DNA of 64,000 nucleotides from Paenibacillus sanguinis 2301083 = DSM 16941. Lineage in GTDB: Bacteria > Bacillota > Bacilli > Paenibacillales > Paenibacillaceae. The DNA lies in the NCBI RefSeq assembly GCF_000374825.1, contig NZ_KB895383.1, positions 62,001 to 126,000 of the forward strand, given 5' to 3'. Positions 17,732 to 26,324 of this stretch are shown here, one piece after another. The position numbers and the translations under genes are program-made. Every line of letters begins with the position of its first letter. Position 1 is the stretch's first letter. Under the pieces are notes generated by a model that was not told the origin of the DNA, made no database searches, and saw nothing but the letters and a program-made list of their open reading frames with translations.

Positions 17732-19417
17732 ATGGGGGACAGAAAAAGAGTGCTGCTTCGGTTTGGAGCTGTGCTGTTGCTGGCCTTAAGCGTTACTGTT
17801 GCCGGCTGCTCGGGTGGCAATTCGAAGGGGGCAGATGCGGGTAAGACAAACAGTGCTGGGAGCAGCGAGGTAGGGCCGGATCAACCGATTGAAATCTCTG
17901 TGTTCTTGGGAGAAGCGGGACAACAGCCTACTGCGGATAACAAAATTTATAAGAGAATCAAGGATGAGCTTGGTGTTACCTTTAAATTTGAATTTCTGGC
18001 AGGAGATAAGAACCAAAAGCTTGGTGTCATGATTGCTGGTGCTGATTATCCGGATTTGATTACGGCAGATACAAAGCTGACGGCAGCCGGAGCGGTCATC
18101 CCGCTGGAGGATATCATTGAGCAACATGCTCCTAACCTCAAGAAGCATTATGAGAAGTATTGGAATCAAATGAAGGATCCTAACGATGGGCATATCTACT
18201 ACTTGCCGAACTATGGCGCCTATAACAGTGAGGTTTCTGATACCTATTACAGTGGCCCGGCATTCTGGATTCAGAAGGCGGTGCTTAAGGAATTCAATTA
18301 TCCGACGCCCAAGACGCTGGATGAATATTTCGAGCTGATTGCCAAATACAAGGAGAAGTATCCTACCATTGACGGCCAGCCGACCATCGGATTCGAGATA
18401 TTGAACTATGACTGGAAGAACTGGGGGTTGCTCAATCCTCCACAGCATTTAATCGGTCATCCAAATGATGGCGGTGTCGTGGTGAAAGATGGCGTTGGTG
18501 AAATATTTGCCGACAAGGATTATGCCAAGAAATACTACCAGAAGCTGAATGATATCAACGCTCAGGGGTTGCTGGATAAGGAAACATTCACTCAGAACTA
18601 TGACCAGTACATGGCGAAGCTCTCAAGTGGTGCGGTTCTGGGTATGTTCGACCAGCATTGGAACTTCGGCAGTGCAGTTGATTCCCTGAAGACGCAGGAT
18701 AAGCTGGAGCGGACTTATGTGGGCTTACCGCTGGTATATGATCTCAGCATCAAGGATTATTACATGGATCGTCCTTCACTAAATCTGAACAACGGTTTCG
18801 GGATTACGGTAAATGCCAAGGACCCGGTCAAAATTATCAAGGTGCTTGATAAGCTCATTGAGGAAGACTGGCAGAAGCTGCTGGCCTGGGGGGTTGAAGG
18901 AGAGGATTACCAGGTCAATGAAGAGGGGCGCTTCATTAAAACGCAAGAGCAACGTGATAATGCTAGTGATGCTACATGGAAGCTGGCTAACAAAGCCGAT
19001 GCTTATTATGGAACAGCGCCCAAAATTGAAGGGTATTTCAGTGACGGCAATGCTACAGCGGCGAGCAACCAACCCGAGGAATATCAAGCAAGTTTGAAGC
19101 CTTTTGACAAGGAAGTGCTGGCCGCGTACGGATTCAACAGCTATGTTGATTTCTTTAGTCCTCCTCCTGAGAACCCGATTTACTATCCTGCCTGGTCCGT
19201 TGATTTGGTTGAGGGCTCTCCAGCCAAGATAGCTAATACCAAGCTAAACGAACTGTCTACAAAATATTTGCCCAAAGCGATATTGGCCACGCCGGCAGAG
19301 TTTGAAGCGACATGGAAGGAATATGTTGATGAAATTCATAAGCTTGACATCAAAGCCTACGAGGACCGAATTAATGAGGTATTGAAGTGGAGAATCGACA
19401 ACTGGACTGTGGAATAA
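17732..19417 (+). CDS. Extracellular oligosaccharide-binding lipoprotein (LplA type)
   Basis: A 561-residue ABC solute-binding protein. The N-terminus is a lipoprotein signal peptide with lipobox VAGC near residue 26, followed by a Gly/Ser/Lys-rich tether. The mature part has the EISVFLGEAGQQP start and later blocks typical of large LplA/YtcQ-type binding proteins that serve LplB-YtcP permeases. CTGGAGG lies before the start. No ATPase gene is adjacent, as usual for these importers, which share an MsmX-like ATPase. The hydrolase context suggests aldouronate or xylo-oligosaccharide as ligand. Confidence 0.9.
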   Translation: MGDRKRVLLRFGAVLLLALSVTVAGCSGGNSKGADAGKTNSAGSSEVGPDQPIEISVFLGEAGQQPTADNKIYKRIKDELGVTFKFEFLAGDKNQKLGVMIAGADYPDLITADTKLTAAGAVIPLEDIIEQHAPNLKKHYEKYWNQMKDPNDGHIYYLPNYGAYNSEVSDTYYSGPAFWIQKAVLKEFNYPTPKTLDEYFELIAKYKEKYPTIDGQPTIGFEILNYDWKNWGLLNPPQHLIGHPNDGGVVVKDGVGEIFADKDYAKKYYQKLNDINAQGLLDKETFTQNYDQYMAKLSSGAVLGMFDQHWNFGSAVDSLKTQDKLERTYVGLPLVYDLSIKDYYMDRPSLNLNNGFGITVNAKDPVKIIKVLDKLIEEDWQKLLAWGVEGEDYQVNEEGRFIKTQEQRDNASDATWKLANKADAYYGTAPKIEGYFSDGNATAASNQPEEYQASLKPFDKEVLAAYGFNSYVDFFSPPPENPIYYPAWSVDLVEGSPAKIANTKLNELSTKYLPKAILATPAEFEATWKEYVDEIHKLDIKAYEDRINEVLKWRIDNWTVE

Positions 19418-19491
19418 ACGCGCTGGACTTGAGGAAGGGAGAATGAAACTTCCTTCCTCTCAATCTAAGGATGGATAGGGAGATCGATATC

Positions 19492-20457
19492 ATGGAGGAG
19501 ATTGTGACAGAAGCAAGACCCCTCAAGCCGCCGGTAAAGCGTCAGAGACGACGGTGGTCGTGGAATACAGTGAAGGAGCAAAGACAGCTTATCTATATGT
19601 CTGTGCCGCTGCTCGCTTATATTATTTTGTTTGCTTATGTACCGGTTACAGGCTGGACCATGGCTTTCCAGGATTACAAGCCTGCGCTAAGCTTTGGTGA
19701 ACAGACCTGGGTGGGATTCAAGCATTTCCAATTTCTCTTTACAGATGATAATTTTATGCGAGTGCTGCGGAATACGCTGGCTATGAGCATCATTAATTTG
19801 GTCTTGGGGTTTGTTACAGCCATTATCCTGGCCTTGCTGCTTAATGAAATCAAGAAGACGTTCTGGAAGAGAACCGTACAGACGATCTCATACCTGCCGC
19901 ATTTTCTGTCGTGGATTATCGTTACGGGAATTGTGGCTACTTCCCTTGCTTCCGATGGCATTATTAATGATCTGTTAATGAAGCTGAACCTGATTGACAA
20001 GCCGATTATTTGGCTAAGCGAAGGCAAGTATTTCTGGGGGGTAGTGGGGGCTTCCCATGTATGGAAAGAGCTTGGCTGGAATACGATTATTTACCTGGCC
20101 GCGATGTCCTCCATTGACCCGGCCTTGTACGAAGCCGCCGATATTGACGGAGCGAACCGCTATCACAAAATGTGGAGCATCACGTTACCGGGCATTCGGC
20201 CAACGATTGTCATTTTGTTGATCATGTCCGTTGGTCATATTCTGGAGGCCGGCTTTGAAGTGCAGTATTTGCTGGGCAACGGATTGATTATGGACTGGTC
20301 GGAAACGATTGATATCTTTGTCCTCAAATATGGGATTGCGCAGGGCAATTATTCTCTTGCTACCGCAGGGGGCATTTTCAAAACCTTTGTCAGTATTACT
20401 ATGCTGCTGCTCGCCAACTGGACCGCCAAGCGGCTAGGGGAGGAAAGGCTGCTATGA
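19492..20457 (+). CDS. ABC sugar permease (LplB type)
   Basis: A 321-residue integral membrane protein with about six membrane segments. The conserved permease EAA loop reads EAADIDGANRYHKMW, then the family ending. It should form the channel with the next permease. ATG 19492 has AGGGAG at 19476-19481; the in-frame ATG 19471 is also possible but has a poor site. The four-base overlap with the next gene shows coupled translation. Confidence 0.9.
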   Translation: MEEIVTEARPLKPPVKRQRRRWSWNTVKEQRQLIYMSVPLLAYIILFAYVPVTGWTMAFQDYKPALSFGEQTWVGFKHFQFLFTDDNFMRVLRNTLAMSIINLVLGFVTAIILALLLNEIKKTFWKRTVQTISYLPHFLSWIIVTGIVATSLASDGIINDLLMKLNLIDKPIIWLSEGKYFWGVVGASHVWKELGWNTIIYLAAMSSIDPALYEAADIDGANRYHKMWSITLPGIRPTIVILLIMSVGHILEAGFEVQYLLGNGLIMDWSETIDIFVLKYGIAQGNYSLATAGGIFKTFVSITMLLLANWTAKRLGEERLL

Positions 20458-21353
20458 TGAGAAAACAAGGAGGTATTGAGCCGCTCGTTTTTCACACATT
20501 AAATACCCTGTTCATGATTATCCTGGTCATTGTGACCCTGTATCCTTTCCTGAATACGATCGTTGTTTCGTTTAATGCGGGAAATGACACCATTCGCGGC
20601 GGGCTGTATTTATGGCCAAGACAATTCACGCTGCAAAATTATAAAGCGGTATTTGCTTCGGGAACGATTTATGATGCCTTCATGATCTCGGTGGCCCGTA
20701 CGGTGCTATCGACAATTCTCAACATCTTCCTCACGACGATGTTGGCTTATGCCATTAGCCGGAGGGAGTACATTTTCCGCAAACCAATCACAGCTATATT
20801 CGTACTAACCATGTATTTTAATGCCGGGCTTATTCCGAACTACTTCTTGATGAAGGACCTGCATTTGCTCAACAATTTTCTGGTCTATGTGTTGCCGTCC
20901 ATGATCAGCGCCTTTAATCTAATCGTCATTCGGACTTATATCGGCACGATTTCCGAGAGCTTGGTGGAATCAGCCAGAATTGATGGGGCTGGAGATTTCA
21001 AAATTTTCTGGAGGCTTATTTTCCCGCTCTGCAAGCCTGTGCTTGCTACGATTGCGTTATTTGTGGCTGTGGGTGCATGGAACTCCTGGTTTGACGCCTT
21101 TATCTATACCTCCTCCAGACAGGAGCTGAGCACGTTGCAATATGAATTAATGAAGCTGCTCTCTTCGAGCATGAATGCGAATAGCAACCCTGCTGTAGCT
21201 AACGGTGTAGGGATGGAGCATATGACCCAGGTAACGCCAATTTCCATCCGAGCGGCCATTACCATTGTGGCCTCGGTTCCCATTTTGCTGGTCTATCCGT
21301 TCATGCAAAAATACTTTGTCGTTGGACTGAATGTAGGGAGTGTCAAAGAATAG
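20454..21353 (+). CDS. ABC sugar permease (YtcP type)
   Basis: A 299-residue permease with about six membrane segments and an EAA-type loop, ESARIDGAGDFKIFWRL. It ends with the YFVVGLNVGSVKE tail typical of YtcP proteins. Its start overlaps the preceding stop (ATGA), and GGGGAGGAAAGG provides the ribosome site. The GH43 gene begins directly after its stop codon. Confidence 0.9.
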   Translation: MMRKQGGIEPLVFHTLNTLFMIILVIVTLYPFLNTIVVSFNAGNDTIRGGLYLWPRQFTLQNYKAVFASGTIYDAFMISVARTVLSTILNIFLTTMLAYAISRREYIFRKPITAIFVLTMYFNAGLIPNYFLMKDLHLLNNFLVYVLPSMISAFNLIVIRTYIGTISESLVESARIDGAGDFKIFWRLIFPLCKPVLATIALFVAVGAWNSWFDAFIYTSSRQELSTLQYELMKLLSSSMNANSNPAVANGVGMEHMTQVTPISIRAAITIVASVPILLVYPFMQKYFVVGLNVGSVKE

Positions 21354-22916
21354 ATGAACGAACCGAGATGGTCTGCAATGACTCATTACTCCAATCCGAT
21401 CCTCCCGGGTTTCTATCCGGACCCTAGTGTGACCAGAGCGGGATCCGATTTCTATCTGGTATGCAGTTCCTTTGAATATTTCCCTGCCGTGCCGATATTT
21501 CGGAGCAGGGATCTGATTCACTGGGAGCAAATCGGGCATGTGCTGGATCGGATCAGTCAGCTTGATTTAACCTCGAGAAGAAGCTCAACGGGCATTTATG
21601 CGCCAACGCTACGTTATCATAAGGGCATATTCTATATGATCACCACCGATGTAGGTGGGATCGGCAATTTCTATGTGACAGCCACTGAACCGGCCGGGCC
21701 TTGGTCAGACCCTATTCGTGTGCCATATGGAGGTATTGATCCTTCCTTGTTTTTTGATCATGACGACAGGGCTTATGTAACAGTTCAGCAAGGAGCTGAT
21801 AAGGATTCCCATATTATCCAGTATGAAATTGACATAGTTACTGGAGAGGCGAAATGCGCGCCCCAGGTGGTGTGGAGGGGAGATGGCGGTCCTTGGATTG
21901 AAGGGCCGCATTTATACCGCATTCAAGATATGTATTACCTGATGTCTGCCTCTGGCGGCACGGGTAAGGCACATCGTGAGATCATCGGGCGCAGCCGTTC
22001 TCCATATGGTCCCTTTGAGCCAAATCCCAATCCGATATTAACGCATAACCGCCTTGAGCATCCTCTGCAATGTCTGGGCCACGCTGATTTAATTGAAGAT
22101 TTGAACGGCAAATGGTGGGCCGTATTCCTTGGAGTGCGATGGATAGAGGGCAACTATAGTGTGCTGGGCAGGGAGACCTTCCTGTCCCCTGTCGTCTGGC
22201 AGGACGGGTGGCCGCAGATTGATAATAATGAGGGAACGGTAGATCTGAATATGACGGTGACACACAAGCAGATGGAACCGTTCCACAGCACCGAACCGCA
22301 TAGAGCCGTCTGGCGTGACCATTTTGATAGAGAAGTGCTGGGGCCAGAATGGGTATTCATACGGAATTCTGCTGATGGCTACTATTCTCTGAATACAGAG
22401 CATGAGGGATTAACACTATACGGACAGACGGGTACGCTTGGGGACTTGGGACCCATCACCTTTGTAGGCCATCGGCAACAGCATATGAAGGCAAGCTTTA
22501 CTACATCTTTGTCCTTTGCCCCCATGGCGGAGGGCGAGGAAGCCGGATTATGCGTACGCCGGGATGAGGATGCCCATTATGAAGTCGGAATCCTCCATTC
22601 GGGAAGCAGCCCGCTGCTTATAGCTCGTCTTACCGTACGCGGTCAGTCGCAGGTGGTGTATGAAGCAAAGCTAACATCCACCTCCATACTGCTCCGCATT
22701 GATGCCTTAGGGCAGGAATACGCCTTGCTGTACTCCGAGGGACAGGATAGCTGGACCCATATAGCGGCTGGCACAGCGAGGGCCTTGTCTCCCGAGGACT
22801 CTGTGCGGCATATGTGCTTTACAGGTGCAGTAGTTGGATTATACGCAACGGGAAATGGACGATCAAACAGCTCGCCGGCATGCTTCGCTTGGTTTGATTA
22901 TCAGTGGGACCATTGA
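21354..22916 (+). CDS. GH43 beta-xylosidase/alpha-L-arabinofuranosidase
   Basis: A 520-residue glycoside hydrolase family 43 enzyme. NPILPGFYPDPS carries the catalytic base (Asp23), GGIDPSLF near 127-134 the pKa-modulating Asp, and WIEGPHLY the general acid Glu183. The last 200 residues form the beta-sandwich domain common in GH43 xylosidases. No signal peptide is seen, so it should trim imported oligosaccharides. The start is immediately after the permease stop; AGGGAG at 21335-21340 is 13 bases away, and ATG 21378 is an alternative. It is the last gene of the transporter operon. Confidence 0.9.
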   Translation: MNEPRWSAMTHYSNPILPGFYPDPSVTRAGSDFYLVCSSFEYFPAVPIFRSRDLIHWEQIGHVLDRISQLDLTSRRSSTGIYAPTLRYHKGIFYMITTDVGGIGNFYVTATEPAGPWSDPIRVPYGGIDPSLFFDHDDRAYVTVQQGADKDSHIIQYEIDIVTGEAKCAPQVVWRGDGGPWIEGPHLYRIQDMYYLMSASGGTGKAHREIIGRSRSPYGPFEPNPNPILTHNRLEHPLQCLGHADLIEDLNGKWWAVFLGVRWIEGNYSVLGRETFLSPVVWQDGWPQIDNNEGTVDLNMTVTHKQMEPFHSTEPHRAVWRDHFDREVLGPEWVFIRNSADGYYSLNTEHEGLTLYGQTGTLGDLGPITFVGHRQQHMKASFTTSLSFAPMAEGEEAGLCVRRDEDAHYEVGILHSGSSPLLIARLTVRGQSQVVYEAKLTSTSILLRIDALGQEYALLYSEGQDSWTHIAAGTARALSPEDSVRHMCFTGAVVGLYATGNGRSNSSPACFAWFDYQWDH

Positions 22917-23080
22917 TTGGCATAGGATTTGCGCCGGATGCGGCATATAAGGACGGCATATAGGGTTAGGTGCATGCCTGGACAAAGCAGAGAAATACGG
23001 AGAAAACAAGGGTTGCACGACGGGGCCGCTTGGTGTAAACTCGCATTCATATGCTATTTCCATTAAGGGGATGAGATAGG

Positions 23081-24181
23081 ATGCGAATGACGCCTGTTTA
23101 CATATTGTCCGGATTTTTGGGGAGCGGCAAAACTACGTTGCTGCAGCGCCTGATCACACATTGGCAGGGGCAGGGATTACGACCGGCCATCGTCATGAAC
23201 GAGATTGGGGATGTGAACCTGGACGGGTTGCTGGTATCTACCGAGGTACCTATGGCTGAAATGCTGGGAGGCTGCATTTGCTGCACGATCCGTGGTGACT
23301 TAAGCATACAGCTTGCCGAGCTAATAGAACAGGAGCATCCTGATTTGATCGTGATTGAAGCGACCGGGGCAGGGAATCCGCTGGAGATCTTCGATGCCGT
23401 TACCGAGGTATCCTTATATATGAAGCTTGATCTCAAGCCAATGATTACGGTGGTTGATGCTTTGCATTTAGCCGATCTTCATGCCTCCCAGCAAGGTAAA
23501 ACCTATCGTCTGATGATAGAGCAAATCCGCTGTGGTTCGGTATTGGTCCTCAATAAGCTGGATCTGATCGATGTAGAGCGGCAACAGGAATTAACAGAGT
23601 TTCTACAACATACGAATTCATTTGCTCGCATTATTCCGGCAGTTAAGTGTGAAGTTGATGTGGCAGGTTTGCTTGAAGGAGATGGAGCAAGATCGTCATT
23701 GATGGGGGAGACAGCAGCGGTACATGGGGAATCACCTCAGGAGAAGCAAGCCCACCAAGAAGAAGAGCCTCATGTGTGCCACTCTGGCTGCCAAGATCAT
23801 GAACATCATCACCATCATGATGATGAGCGTCATAAACACCATCATAGCGGTGGCCATCATGAGCCTAATCACGCACATGCTTCCCATGAGCATGTGACGG
23901 TGTATACTCATTATTTTCACGGTCCGATAGATAGCACTGAGTTTGAGCGTTTTATCGCCGAGCTGCCTCGCGAGGTTTATCGCGGGAAGGGGATTTTGCG
24001 CTTCTCTGATACCAGCAGCCGATTCCTGTTCCAATATGCCTATCGGGAATCCGATTATCTTAAGGTTACGCCACAAAAGGACGTACCTGATGTAGCTGTA
24101 TTCATCGGTGAGCATTTTGACCGGAGCCGGATTGCCCAGCGCCTGGAGGAAATGGAGCAGAAGCAACGCGATCTTGCCTAA
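23081..24181 (+). CDS. COG0523/CobW-family metal-handling GTPase
   Basis: A 366-residue G3E GTPase. Walker A is GFLGSGKTT near residue 12, the metal site GGCICCTI near 64-71, and NKLD near 165 recognises guanine. A linker of about 60 residues near 220-275 is extremely rich in His and acidic residues, followed by the CobW C-terminal domain. Relatives deliver zinc or other metals to target proteins. I saw no Zur-type operator upstream, so the metal is not fixed. AAGGGG precedes the start. The gene stands alone and converges on the ABC transporter operon. Confidence 0.9.
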   Translation: MRMTPVYILSGFLGSGKTTLLQRLITHWQGQGLRPAIVMNEIGDVNLDGLLVSTEVPMAEMLGGCICCTIRGDLSIQLAELIEQEHPDLIVIEATGAGNPLEIFDAVTEVSLYMKLDLKPMITVVDALHLADLHASQQGKTYRLMIEQIRCGSVLVLNKLDLIDVERQQELTEFLQHTNSFARIIPAVKCEVDVAGLLEGDGARSSLMGETAAVHGESPQEKQAHQEEEPHVCHSGCQDHEHHHHHDDERHKHHHSGGHHEPNHAHASHEHVTVYTHYFHGPIDSTEFERFIAELPREVYRGKGILRFSDTSSRFLFQYAYRESDYLKVTPQKDVPDVAVFIGEHFDRSRIAQRLEEMEQKQRDLA

Positions 24182-24190
24182 ACCAAGCAT

Positions 24191-24236
24191 AAGAAGAAGC
24201 CGCTCACGGGATAATCCCAAGCGGCTTCTTCTTTGC
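24191..24236. terminator. Bidirectional terminator between convergent genes
   Basis: AAGAAGAAGCCGCT (24191-24204) pairs perfectly with AGCGGCTTCTTCTT (24220-24233) around a 15-base loop. It lies between the GTPase gene and the end of the oppositely oriented ABC operon and can serve both strands. Confidence 0.7.
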
Positions 24237-24251
24237 TTGTAGGCTTTTTGA

Positions 24252-26321
24252 TTAGCTTGGGTTAACTGCAACCGAAGCTATGGGAGGAGCTTGTATGGTT
24301 GGGGCCTCAGCGGCACCTGCTTGCAGCTTATACATTTGATAATAGCGTCCACCCAAGGCCAACAGTTCCTCGTGGTTGCCGCGCTCAACAATTTCACCAC
24401 GATGCAAGACCAGAATTTGATCGGCATTGCGAATGGTGGAGAGGCGGTGAGCAATGATGAATGTGGTCCGTCCCCGCTTCAATACCTCAAGCGCCGACTG
24501 AATCAAGCTCTCTGTCTCTGTATCGATATTGGCTGTCGCCTCGTCAAGAATAAGAATGGCAGGGTCAAAGGCCAAGGCCCGAGCGAAAGAGATAAGCTGA
24601 CGTTCGCCGGCAGACAGGGTGCTTCCTTTCTCTACTACGGGTTCATCAATACCCTTGGGCAAGTGAGCCAGAATCCGGTCGGCGCCAACGTCGATCAGCG
24701 CTTGCTGAGCAGCTTCTCTGGAGATTCGCTCATCCCCTAGAGTAACATTAGACAGAATCGTACCGGTGAAGAGATAAGGGTCCTGGAGCACGATGCCCAT
24801 ATGTTCGCGAATCCACTGCTTCGGCAAATCCTTGACAGGCTGGCCATCAATGGTGATTGTGCCTTGCTGTGGATCGTAGAAGCGAAACAGCAGGTTGATG
24901 ATGGAGCTCTTGCCTGAACCGGTATGCCCTACTAAAGCAACTGTCTGGCCTTGCTTGGCCTCGAAGGAGATATTTTTGAGCACATAATCCTTTTTGTAAG
25001 CAAAGGATACATCTTTGAACGCTACATCTCCCTTGTAGCGTGGCATTGAGCCGTCTACCACCGGTTCTCCAGGCTCATCCATAAGCTTGAATACCCGACC
25101 GGCGGATACCATGGAGGAGTCGAGTATGGCCAATTGATTGACCATTCCAGTGATGGGCTGAAACAGCCGCCCCAATACGTCGACGAAGGCATACAGCACA
25201 CCGAGTGAGAGGATTCCGGCACCATTAAGCTGTGCAGAGCCGAAATACCATAGTACTGCGGCGAAGGCTAGATTACGAATCACGTTCACCAGGTTATGCG
25301 AGGTGAAGGCGTTGAGGTTGAGCATCTTGTTCTGATGCTTCATATAATCCTCATTCAAATTCTCGAATTCTTCCTTCGTTTGCGCTTCGCGACGGAATAT
25401 CCGGATAATCGACATGCCCTGAATGGACTCGTTAATGATGGCATTGATCTCACTAAGGCGTGAGCGAATAACTGTATTGTATTTTGTAGCGAATTTGCGA
25501 TAAAGCACGATCCATAAATAAATCATCGGTACAACAAACAGACAGATCAAGCCCAACTGAACGTCCAAAATGAACAGGGCAACGTAAACGCCCAGCATAT
25601 TGATGATGCCGGAGAAGAAGTTGGCCAGTACGACGATGAACAAATCTTTAACTGCCTCCGTATCATTAGTGACACGAGAGACGACCTTGCCTGCCGGCAG
25701 ATTATCGAAGAAGTGCACCGGCAGACGCTGAATATGGGCGTATACATCCATGCGCAGCTTCTTGATAACTTTGTTCGCCGAGGACTGCAGCCAGTAGGTT
25801 TTGCCAAATTCCGTCACAATCGAGATTGCCAGGAATACCAGATACCATCCCACCAGTGAGATAATTCCAGGCACCTCCGGCTTGTAAAAGGAAAATAGCT
25901 CAGTTGCACTTAGCTTCTCTGCCGCATAAGCAGTGCTTGTGCCATCCTGCTGCGTTAGGGTAAGAACGCCGTCCTGATAGCTCCTATTGCCGGAGATATC
26001 AGGAACAGAAGCATCCACAAAGACGAAGCTCTTGCCGACCTGGAGCACGCGGGCTTCGCTGCCCTTGGCTTCATTCACTGCAAAACGGTCGCCTCTCTTA
26101 AAGCTTCGTCCATCATAATTTACCGTGCTTGCGTCTTGTGCGGACGTTTCAAAAAATGGCCGTTCAATCGCCAGCATATGGTCATCGATCATGGCGCGGG
26201 CCAGGAAGGGACCGGCGAGTTCTGCAGCTACACCGATCGCCAGCATGACAAGAGCCAGAATAAAAGTGTTTTTTGCCGTTAAGGCATATTTGAATAATGC
26301 TTTTCCCGTATGAGCATGCAT
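24252..26321 (-). CDS. bmrD: ABC multidrug exporter half, BmrD-like (canonical ATPase site)
   Basis: A 689-residue exporter half with six membrane helices and a C-terminal ATPase. An insertion of about 95 residues after the first helix (roughly 45-140) matches the extracellular domain described for BmrD. Motifs are Walker A VGHTGSGKSS, signature LSAGERQ, and Walker B ILILDEA with the catalytic Glu intact. It follows the BmrC-like gene with a 3-bp gap, and GGAGGTG lies inside the end of that gene. The pair should form a heterodimeric drug exporter. Gene order and lengths match Bacillus subtilis bmrCD. Confidence 0.85.
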   Translation of the reverse strand: MHAHTGKALFKYALTAKNTFILALVMLAIGVAAELAGPFLARAMIDDHMLAIERPFFETSAQDASTVNYDGRSFKRGDRFAVNEAKGSEARVLQVGKSFVFVDASVPDISGNRSYQDGVLTLTQQDGTSTAYAAEKLSATELFSFYKPEVPGIISLVGWYLVFLAISIVTEFGKTYWLQSSANKVIKKLRMDVYAHIQRLPVHFFDNLPAGKVVSRVTNDTEAVKDLFIVVLANFFSGIINMLGVYVALFILDVQLGLICLFVVPMIYLWIVLYRKFATKYNTVIRSRLSEINAIINESIQGMSIIRIFRREAQTKEEFENLNEDYMKHQNKMLNLNAFTSHNLVNVIRNLAFAAVLWYFGSAQLNGAGILSLGVLYAFVDVLGRLFQPITGMVNQLAILDSSMVSAGRVFKLMDEPGEPVVDGSMPRYKGDVAFKDVSFAYKKDYVLKNISFEAKQGQTVALVGHTGSGKSSIINLLFRFYDPQQGTITIDGQPVKDLPKQWIREHMGIVLQDPYLFTGTILSNVTLGDERISREAAQQALIDVGADRILAHLPKGIDEPVVEKGSTLSAGERQLISFARALAFDPAILILDEATANIDTETESLIQSALEVLKRGRTTFIIAHRLSTIRNADQILVLHRGEIVERGNHEELLALGGRYYQMYKLQAGAAEAPTIQAPPIASVAVNPS

Positions 26322-26324
26322 AGC

